This document shows, piece by piece, positions 14,219 through 19,841 of a stretch of 19,841 nucleotides of DNA. Every line of letters begins with the position of its first letter. Position 1 is the stretch's first letter. Both the position numbers and the translations under genes were made by a program. Source of the DNA: CBDUXT01 sp965371245 (GTDB taxonomy: Bacteria > Planctomycetota > Phycisphaerae > UBA1845); contig CBDUXT010000098.1 in NCBI GenBank assembly GCA_965371245.1, forward strand, positions 1 to 19,841, in the 5' to 3' direction. The notes beneath the pieces were generated by a model. It made no database searches and was not told the DNA's origin. It saw nothing but the letters and a program-made list of their open reading frames with translations.

Positions 14219-14596
14219 TCATTGCTCAGTGACGGTGAACGCAAAGGCCTGGCGTTCGCTGTCAATGATATCAGCCACGTCGGCGCGCCCTTCAGCGCGA
14301 TAGCCGGCGATCACCTCATCGAAGACCTGCTTGAAGTAGGCCTCGTGGTCGAACTGTCGGCCGCGCCAAGGGGTCACGGTCAACGCGCTGTTGAAGGCCC
14401 GGCTATGCCCCTGTGTGAGCCGTTGGCGGATCTCATCGCGAGATGCATCTGGAACGGCCATGTCGCCCACGACGCGGAGCATCTCGACCTTGACGCGTTC
14501 GCTCGCCTCGTGGTGAACGTATGCGTACCCGCCGGTACACACCGCAACCATCACGACCAAGCTGAAACACCAACGCAGGATCCGGCGGGTCTTCAT
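14219..14596 (-). CDS. Small membrane-anchored protein of unknown function
   Basis: The 125-residue protein has a basic N-terminus and a hydrophobic segment (about residues 8-27, ending GGYAYV) that looks like a signal anchor, leaving a charged, mostly helical domain outside the membrane. I do not recognise the family. The frame is open up to 14776, but ATG 14596 directly precedes the anchor and has AGGA about 10 nt upstream. It is the last gene on this strand after hc1 and fabZ, 278 bp past the fabZ stop, so it may have its own promoter. The region between (14597-14874) holds only a hairpin near 14822-14857. Confidence 0.68.
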   Translation of the reverse strand: MKTRRILRWCFSLVVMVAVCTGGYAYVHHEASERVKVEMLRVVGDMAVPDASRDEIRQRLTQGHSRAFNSALTVTPWRGRQFDHEAYFKQVFDEVIAGYRAEGRADVADIIDSERQAFAFTVTEQ

Positions 14597-14821
14597 GGCT
14601 GTGTTCCTGTGGCTACCCGCCAAGGGTTCTCGACCCGTGGATTCAAACGAGTGCCATCGACCGACTTGTGCGCCCAAACGGACTTCGCGGCGCGTGGGCA
14701 AAGGTCGCCTGCAGCGGAAACGCCAAGCGAGCGACAGCCTTGCTACTTGGCATGCAAGAACAAGGAACGCACCCAACCGCGCTCTCGTGCGCCAGAGGCA
14801 TCACCTCGCGTCGCTCCTGCC

Positions 14822-14857
14822 GGCACCGCGTACGATCGCTACGTCCCGTACGCTGCC
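14822..14857. terminator. Stem-loop downstream of fabZ
   Basis: GCGTACG (14828-14834) pairs with CGTACGC (14847-14853), extended by GGCA/TGCC with a two-base bulge. It lies 18 bp past the fabZ stop on the minus strand. No T-run follows, so a termination role is only possible. Confidence 0.3.
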
Positions 14858-14874
14858 ACCTTCTTGCTGCCGCG

Positions 14875-15354
14875 TCAGCTCATCTTGAGACCGATAATCG
14901 TGGCCTCGAAGACGAGCCGGCCATCGACGACCCCCTGCGTGGTGCAACTGAAGCGCCGCCGACGAGCCTCCCCCTGCACGCCCAGCACGTACAAGCGGGC
15001 AGGCGGCACGACCGAGTCTCGAAACTTGCAGTGCTCGACGCCCCCAAAGGCGACGAAACCATCGAAATGCGCGAGCAGCTTGGCACCGACGGCAGCCGTC
15101 TGACCGGCCATCTCGAGCATCACGACGCCGGGGAGCAGTGGGTTGCCGGGAATGTGGCCACGGACCCACCAGCCGTCGGACTTGATGTCCGCATAGGCGA
15201 TGAGAAACCCTCGCTCGGGATCGATCATGCAGATACCGTCGAGCACCTGGAACTCAAAGCGCTGCGGCAATATCTGGTCGTAGACCTGCTCGCGGGTGAG
15301 CGCAACTTGCGTAAGGTCGATCTGATCGAGATCAATAAGCAGCGACGGTGGCAT
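14875..15354 (-). CDS. fabZ: 3-hydroxyacyl-ACP dehydratase, FabZ-type hotdog enzyme
   Basis: The 159-residue cytosolic hotdog-fold protein dehydrates 3-hydroxyacyl-ACP in fatty-acid elongation, or a related acyl substrate. The FabZ active-site pattern is intact: HIPGNPLLPGVVMLEMAGQ, with catalytic His67 and Glu81. FGGVEHCKFRDSVVPPARL matches the second FabZ motif. The N-terminus (LIDLDQIDL, then LPQRFEFQVLDG) is longer than in E. coli FabZ, so it may be a FabZ paralogue. ATG 15354 is chosen; the GGGGGG just upstream is close for a Shine-Dalgarno. An upstream GTG at 15369 would add five residues. It lies 81 bp after hc1 in the same direction and is probably co-transcribed. A GC-rich stem (15391-15397 with 15409-15415) sits between the two genes. 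Confidence 0.9.
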   Translation of the reverse strand: MPPSLLIDLDQIDLTQVALTREQVYDQILPQRFEFQVLDGICMIDPERGFLIAYADIKSDGWWVRGHIPGNPLLPGVVMLEMAGQTAAVGAKLLAHFDGFVAFGGVEHCKFRDSVVPPARLYVLGVQGEARRRRFSCTTQGVVDGRLVFEATIIGLKMS

Positions 15355-15435
15355 ACGCCCCCCACGCACGAATCACGCGGTGCGGCTGCACCCAGGCGCA
15401 GCCGAACTGCCTGGGGGCGCCGGCACGCAACGTGG

Positions 15436-15621
15436 CTACGCCGTCTGTTCTTGTTCCGACCGGACTTCCAGAATCTTCTTGCGCAGGGTCTGGGCGGTTT
15501 CTTTGATGTCCTGCATGGCCTTGCGTACCCGCGTGCCAGCGGCCTTGTTTCCGCCTGAGGCCTTGGCAACATCATCCGCGGCCGCTTCGACCAGTTCCTT
15601 TAGCCGTTGGTACTCCTCCAT
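15436..15621 (-). CDS. Hc1/histone H1-like DNA-binding protein
   Basis: The 61-residue protein matches the bacterial Hc1 (histone H1-like) family: MEEYQRLKELVEAA, then GNKAAGTRVRKAMQDIK, which is the family signature, and a helical basic end (AQTLRKKILEVR). Such proteins bind and compact DNA; this short form lacks the long Lys/Ala-rich tail of chlamydial Hc1. The start is ATG 15621, with GGAGAAGG six bases upstream. It is the first gene of a minus-strand set with fabZ. The pairing with fabZ probably reflects shared transcription rather than shared function. Confidence 0.87.
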   Translation of the reverse strand: MEEYQRLKELVEAAADDVAKASGGNKAAGTRVRKAMQDIKETAQTLRKKILEVRSEQEQTA

Positions 15622-16116
15622 CTCAGACCTTCTCCGTATAGGATTGGAATAGTTTCAATTCGTGATCGAAAAACCACCGCTTCGGTGACGCCCGGATTCT
15701 ACCGTCGCGCCAAGGCGCCCGCAAAGTACCCATTATCGGAAAAAACCCGGCTTGTACCCCACACATTGGTCTCCGCCGCCCGATTGGATCAAAACCGCAG
15801 ACGGCGTGACGGCCCCATACGACACGAAGGCCGTGGCCCTGAACCAGCTTAAACTATTGTAATATAGGACGTTACATGTGTTCCTGGGCGTCGGTGCCGA
15901 CCCCGGACCGAACTGTGCCGTATCAGGGCAGATACCGCGACCGGCTACGGCAATACTGTAGTGGCATGGCAAATTTGCTGACCGCTCATTCAATCGAGTT
16001 GGATCGGTTCGCTGAAAAGCGATATGGGTACAGGCGCCGGGCGGCGAGTTCCGATATCATAGCCGCACGGACCGCATGGAGGCGGCTCGTCCCCACTCTC
16101 AACCGGAAGACGAACG
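15622..16116. other. Divergent intergenic region between hc1 and the TPR gene
   Basis: These 495 bases separate two divergent units and hold no gene I support. An AT-rich patch (15850-15866) could contain a promoter, with TAATAT at 15860-15865, but no clear -35 matches. TATCAT at 16055-16060 could be a -10 box for the TPR gene. A small CACCG/CGGTG stem lies near 15676. Frames of 86-102 codons in both strands overlap the neighbouring gene and show no recognisable protein. Confidence 0.45.
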
Positions 16117-17421
16117 GTGCCTATGATCTGTTCCATGGCATGGCATGGAGGCCTGCTCGTCGCGGCGATGGCTGCCCAACCTAGTGCGAATGAGGGTGCC
16201 GCGCCAACGATGGTCCGCTCCCGCGTCTTCGACGTCGAGTATTCGGTCAACGGGGCATCGCTCCCGCTCGATTCTGTACGGCTCTGGTATCGATTTGGAC
16301 CTCAGGGTCCTTGGATGGACTACGGCGTCGATGAGGATCGGCAATCGCCGATGGCGTGTCGGATCCCGGGCGAGGGGTTGATTGGACTCTTCCTGGTGAT
16401 GACCAACGCGACGGGTCCCTCCAGCCAGCCCCCGACCGACACAACTCGTCCGCATCGGTGGGTCTTTGTTGACTACACCCCACCGGTCGTCCAACTGCAC
16501 GAACTGCGCCAGTCGTCGTCCCTGGGGCAGCGTATTCTCCAGATTCGCTGGACCGCGATCGATGCCCACCTCCCGGCACGCCCGGTGGAACTTGCCTACC
16601 GCCAACCGCCGTCCACAACCTGGACACCGATGATCGACGAGCCGGTGGCGAACACCGGGCGATTCGATTGGCGCGTTCCCGTAGCGGTGGTCGGACCCCT
16701 GAGCGTTCGCCTTGCCGTGCGTGACAAGGGTGGACATCGAGCCGTCAGTGAGGAGCACGCCGTCGAACTCGCCTCCCGACCGACGCGATCCCAACCTCCG
16801 CCGGTCGTGCTGGCCGCCAGAGACAGACCGGGGCAACCCCAACGCCGACGAGGGATCGACACCAACCCGAAGCAGCCCCGACGCCGGCGCGCGATCGACG
16901 CAACCCCAACGCAACCCCAATCAGACGAACAACGACTTTTCGCGGAGGCGCTCGCCTTCAAGCAGCGCGCCGAGTACCGCGAGGGCATTTCACGCCTGCG
17001 TCGCGCCGTCAAGCTGAACCCGCAGTGGGCCGAGGCCTTTGCCGAAATGGCGGACATGCTCTACCGTGTCGGTGACGCGGACCGTGCCCTGGCGGCCTAT
17101 CAACTGGCACTGCGTCAGGCGCCGACCATGCGGTCGGCGCTTCGTGGGGCGGCCGAGGTTTACAGTGCGAAGAGTGACTATGACGCGGCCGGTCGTCTTC
17201 TCAGAAAGATTCTGCGCTTCGACCCCAAGGATGCGGAGGTTTGGATGAACCTCGGAGACATCGCCGTGTTCCAGGGTGATGAGATCTTGGCGCGAGAGTG
17301 CTACACGCGCGCGACCCGCATCGATCCTTTGGCGACCCAGGTCATCAACGACGCGGAAAAACGGCTTGATCTGATGCGCCAATCGTCCGCGCGTTACGAA
17401 CCCGCGGGCGGGGGAGGCTGA
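16117..17421 (+). CDS. Probably exported beta-sandwich and TPR protein
   Basis: The 434-residue protein starts with a short hydrophobic segment that may be a signal (WHGGLLVAAMAAQ). Residues about 30-230 look like two beta-sandwich domains (WVFVDYTPPVVQL, ILQIRWTAID, TGRFDWRVP). A Pro/Arg/Gln-rich linker carries a tandem repeat. Residues about 270-425 are roughly four TPRs (YREGISRLRRAVKLNP, DADRALAAYQLALRQAP, DYDAAGRLLRKILRFDP, DEILARECYTRATRIDP). It probably scaffolds protein contacts; the function is unknown. GTG 16117 has GGAAGA six bases upstream; ATG 16123 is the alternative. The TGA overlaps the holA ATG by one base (TGATG), so the two are translationally coupled. Confidence 0.83.
   Translation: MPMICSMAWHGGLLVAAMAAQPSANEGAAPTMVRSRVFDVEYSVNGASLPLDSVRLWYRFGPQGPWMDYGVDEDRQSPMACRIPGEGLIGLFLVMTNATGPSSQPPTDTTRPHRWVFVDYTPPVVQLHELRQSSSLGQRILQIRWTAIDAHLPARPVELAYRQPPSTTWTPMIDEPVANTGRFDWRVPVAVVGPLSVRLAVRDKGGHRAVSEEHAVELASRPTRSQPPPVVLAARDRPGQPQRRRGIDTNPKQPRRRRAIDATPTQPQSDEQRLFAEALAFKQRAEYREGISRLRRAVKLNPQWAEAFAEMADMLYRVGDADRALAAYQLALRQAPTMRSALRGAAEVYSAKSDYDAAGRLLRKILRFDPKDAEVWMNLGDIAVFQGDEILARECYTRATRIDPLATQVINDAEKRLDLMRQSSARYEPAGGGG
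16837..16914 (+). repeat. Two 39-bp tandem repeats coding a basic linker
   Basis: Units 16837-16875 and 16876-16914 are diverged copies of a 39-bp sequence starting CCCCRACGCCG. They stay in frame and encode PQRRRGIDTNPKQ and PRRRRAIDATPTQ; the next codons begin a third, partial copy (PQ). The length is 13 codons per unit, so gain or loss of units would not break the TPR gene. Confidence 0.8.
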
Positions 17422-18383
17422 TGGGTTTGAACCCTCGCGGGGCGAAGCCGGTGTATGCAGTGTTCGGGGCCGAGCGTTTCCTGCAGATGGAGGCCGTCGA
17501 TGAGATTCTCCGCGCCCTGGAGGCGGAGATGGACGAAATGGGTCCGGCTCGCTTCGACGGTACGCTTGCCACGGCGGCGGACGTGTTCGACGAGGTCCGA
17601 ACCCTTTCCCTGCTAGGCAGCCGGCGCGTCGCCATTGTCGAGGACGCCTCGACGTTCATCACCGAGAACCGCGACGCGCTCGAGCGCTATTGCGCTACTC
17701 CGGTGGCGGAGGCCTCGTTGATTCTCGTTTGTACGAGCCTGCCGAAGAACACACGGCTGTACAAGGCGATCGCCAAGTGCGGCACGCTCATCAAGTGCGA
17801 TCCGGTCAAGCCGTTCGCGATCGGTGCGTGGCTGATGAATCGCGCGTCGCGGCGACACGGAAAGCGCCTGGCTGCGCTTGCGTCGCATCGGCTCTACGAG
17901 CACCTGGGCGCTCCGCTGGGCGCGCTCGATGCGGAGCTCGCGAAACTGGCGACGTTCGTCGGCGACCGCGATGAGATCACGGTTCAAGATATCGAGGCGC
18001 TCACCGGCCATCATCGCGAGGAAAAGGTCTTCGGCGTGATCGACGCCGTCTCGTCGAAGGACTGCGCCGGTGCGCTTCGCCACTGGGAGCAAGTCATGGC
18101 GACGGACCGGGCCGCCTCCGGTCGCGCCATCGCGGGGCTCGCCTATGGCATGGGGAAGCTCATCGAGGCCAAGCGGGACTGGGAGGCTGGTGTCAGTGTT
18201 GTGACACTTGCGAATAGGATGTATACAGACGCGGACGTGCTCACACGGCGTCTTCAAGGCGCCACGTTGGATCAACTGGAACGGCAACGGCGGGATCTTC
18301 TGGATGCCGACCTGGCCGTCAAGACCGGTCTCGCGCCGATGGGCAAGGCGGTCGAGAAGTTTATCGTAACACACGGCACCTGA
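17421..18383 (+). CDS. holA: DNA polymerase III subunit delta
   Basis: The 320-residue protein is the clamp-loader wrench subunit, which opens the beta sliding clamp. The N-terminal KPVYAVFGAERFLQMEAVDEI (9-29) matches the family start (pvY-x-x-yGeExfL). LLGSRRVAIVED, LILVCTSLPKNTRLYKAI and ALDAELAKLATFVGD (the E-L-xK-L segment) and the C-terminal helical collar LLDADLAVKTGL (D-x-xxK-xG) are further matches. The start ATG overlaps the stop of the TPR gene by one base; GGGGAGG ends 3 nt before it. Length is normal for the family. It lies upstream of a lipoprotein gene, 28 bp apart. Confidence 0.93.
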   Translation: MGLNPRGAKPVYAVFGAERFLQMEAVDEILRALEAEMDEMGPARFDGTLATAADVFDEVRTLSLLGSRRVAIVEDASTFITENRDALERYCATPVAEASLILVCTSLPKNTRLYKAIAKCGTLIKCDPVKPFAIGAWLMNRASRRHGKRLAALASHRLYEHLGAPLGALDAELAKLATFVGDRDEITVQDIEALTGHHREEKVFGVIDAVSSKDCAGALRHWEQVMATDRAASGRAIAGLAYGMGKLIEAKRDWEAGVSVVTLANRMYTDADVLTRRLQGATLDQLERQRRDLLDADLAVKTGLAPMGKAVEKFIVTHGT

Positions 18384-18411
18384 ACCCACGGGACGAGCAC
18401 GGACCACGCCC

Positions 18412-19764
18412 ATGAAGAGCGACAGCACGATGGAATCTCAGGTGTCGATCACGGTTGCGTTTTTTCCGCGTGTCCGAGCAAGGCCGCTTCGAACCGAGCC
18501 GCGACCGTCGGGGCGCGATCTCTGGCCGGTTCCTGCCCGCTTTCTCAAGGGCGCCGCCCGGAAAGAGCGTTTCTCAACCACGCTCGTCGTCGCGGCCGTG
18601 GCGGTCGCGTTGACCGCCGGCTGCAGCGCGAACCCGTTCGCTGCCCGTGACACCAGGTTCGACCCGATACGCGAAGGCGAAGGGCTTGACACCCGTGCCG
18701 GGGTGAACGATCCGGACGTACTTTCCGCGATTGAGGAATTCCTCGAGCGGACCGCGGAGTACGGGATGGAGGAATCGGCTGCCGCGCCGGCGGGCGCCGA
18801 CGCGGCTTTGACGGTGCCGGCGAGGTCGAACGTTGCGCGCGCACAGCGATCAAGGCGCCCGTGGGTGGACGAACCGATCCGCGCGAACGCTCCGGTGGCA
18901 GCGGGCGTACCGGTCGAGATGATGTCGATGCTCGCGCTGCCGGTGGTCGGCTCGGTTGCGATCAGGCCCGTCGCGGACCGAGAAGCCGCGCGGGTGTTGA
19001 AGCCGAAGCGGCCTGCTCCGAACATCGTCAACATGCCGCTTGACGTGCAAGGCACACAGCGGCCGGTGGACCTGACGACTGTCGTGGTCAAGCTGGAGGA
19101 AGAGGCCAGGGACTCTGGAGACTTCGACGCGGAGTGGCGATTACGGCTCACTCAGCTTGCACTGCACCGCGACGAGGAAGCGGCTCGCCTTCCGGCTGAT
19201 CTACCCGGCGGTGCGATGCTGGCGGCGTTGATGCGGACGGCCTCGGCGGTTCGTCGTGTGGCGCGCGATCCATCCGGACCCGGAGAGGAGGCGGTGACGT
19301 CGGTTGAGACTCTGGCCAGGATGCTGACGGCGCGTGCGGACCCGCAGGTGACGACGATTCGTATGTGCCGCAAAGTTGTCACTTTCGGCGTGTACGAGGA
19401 AATGCTCGACAGCGAGTTTGTGGCCGGTCGAACGGTTCGTACGATCGTCTATACCGAGCTGCGAAACCTCCGGTCCGAGCAGACCGACGACGGTCAGTTC
19501 CGCACCAACCTGGCTACACGCATCGAGGTGCTCTCGGTGGACGGAACGTCGGTTTGGAATGAGAAGGAGCCGGAAATCATCGACCTGTGCCGGGTGCCGC
19601 GGAAGGATTTTTTCGTCGCTCAGCGCATCGCGCTTCCGCCGACGCTGCCGGCCGGCGACTACGTCTTGAAAGTGCTCGTGGAGGACAAGCTTTCCGGAAA
19701 AGCCGATGAGGGCACTCGCGCGTTTTCTCTCAGATCTCAGTTCTCCATCGCCACCGGAGGCTAG
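18412..19764 (+). CDS. Predicted lipoprotein with an unusually long N-terminal extension
   Basis: The 450-residue protein carries a hydrophobic stretch (57-70) ending in a lipobox LTAGC, with Cys71 as the probable lipid-modified residue. About 50 basic residues precede it, much longer than a normal lipoprotein signal. No ATG, GTG or TTG occurs between residue 12 and the hydrophobic stretch, so a shorter start is not available; ATG 18430 (residue 7) is the only close alternative. The middle (90-300) is low in motifs and may be partly disordered. The C-terminal 130 residues look like a beta-sandwich domain (TVRTIVYTELRNL, LPAGDYVLKVLVEDKLSGK). The function is unknown. No clear Shine-Dalgarno precedes 18412. 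It probably follows holA on the same transcript. The 77 bases after the stop show no further gene before the window ends. Confidence 0.78.
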   Translation: MKSDSTMESQVSITVAFFPRVRARPLRTEPRPSGRDLWPVPARFLKGAARKERFSTTLVVAAVAVALTAGCSANPFAARDTRFDPIREGEGLDTRAGVNDPDVLSAIEEFLERTAEYGMEESAAAPAGADAALTVPARSNVARAQRSRRPWVDEPIRANAPVAAGVPVEMMSMLALPVVGSVAIRPVADREAARVLKPKRPAPNIVNMPLDVQGTQRPVDLTTVVVKLEEEARDSGDFDAEWRLRLTQLALHRDEEAARLPADLPGGAMLAALMRTASAVRRVARDPSGPGEEAVTSVETLARMLTARADPQVTTIRMCRKVVTFGVYEEMLDSEFVAGRTVRTIVYTELRNLRSEQTDDGQFRTNLATRIEVLSVDGTSVWNEKEPEIIDLCRVPRKDFFVAQRIALPPTLPAGDYVLKVLVEDKLSGKADEGTRAFSLRSQFSIATGG

Positions 19765-19841
19765 TGCATCGTCACGCGTCGTTTTGCGGGAGATATCACC
19801 AAATCTTGTGGATGAGGATTTTTCAAGCGGCGTTTTTTCTT

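Noticed and set aside
15735..15750. A-run after GGC-rich bases as a minus-strand terminator
   Set aside because: The T-run on the minus strand is not preceded by a stable hairpin.
15733..15993. Minus-strand frame of 86 codons in the hc1/TPR intergenic region
   Set aside because: It has no recognisable domain, no ribosome binding site and atypical composition; it lies in a likely promoter region.
15876..16184. Plus-strand frame of 102 codons overlapping the start of the TPR gene
   Set aside because: It overlaps the better supported gene in another frame and looks like translated non-coding sequence.
1..19841. CRISPR array, insertion sequence, integrase or attachment site
   Set aside because: There is no regularly spaced direct repeat and no transposase or integrase motif. 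The repeats seen are single palindromes.

Overview
The window reads as a stretch of a high-GC bacterial chromosome, most likely from the Planctomycetota (Phycisphaerae-like). The clues are a large exported protein ending in a type I dockerin-like double calcium loop, a 61-residue Hc1/histone-H1-like protein next to a FabZ-type dehydratase, frequent GTG and TTG starts, and several intergenic gaps filled with dispersed palindromes. This placement is an inference; there is no rRNA or other marker gene to confirm it. I see no tRNA, CRISPR array or insertion sequence.

Layout. Positions 85-861 (-) hold a six-helix membrane protein built from two related halves. A palindrome-rich gap separates it from amrS (1257-2390, +), a radical SAM protein. 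Two unrecognised genes with an ATGA overlap (4080 to 2426, -) follow, and a divergent intergenic region leads to gapA (4316-5341, +) and pgk (5541-6773, +). Between pgk and rpe (8617-9315, +) sit an ABC/OLD-type ATPase and a TOPRIM/DUF4276-like partner (6817-8624), a pair that resembles split OLD or PARIS-type defence modules. A clear intrinsic terminator at 9347-9371 closes this glycolysis/pentose-phosphate block.

The next block is 9521-14167 (+). It holds a histidine-phosphatase-fold protein that lacks all its catalytic His and Arg residues, an intact accD (acetyl-CoA carboxylase beta subunit), a membrane-anchored protein resembling a dead N-acetylmuramoyl-L-alanine amidase, and a dockerin-tailed subtilase-fold protein that has lost its catalytic Asp and Ser. 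Three probable pseudoenzymes within 5 kb is the most unusual feature of the window.

Positions 15621 to 14219 (-) carry hc1, fabZ and a small membrane-anchored protein. From 16117 (+) come an exported beta-sandwich/TPR protein, holA (DNA polymerase III delta) and a predicted lipoprotein. AccD and FabZ act in fatty-acid synthesis, GapA, Pgk and Rpe in central carbon metabolism, and HolA in replication. The accessory genes are the two unrecognised genes, the ATPase/TOPRIM pair and the pseudoenzymes.

The best candidates for an undescribed system are the pair at 2426-4080 (a small protein with a nuclease-like D...ExS core plus a TPR-like helical protein) and the ATPase/TOPRIM pair at 6817-8624, whose first TOPRIM acidic residue seems replaced. 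All functional calls come from reading motifs by eye; no database search was run.
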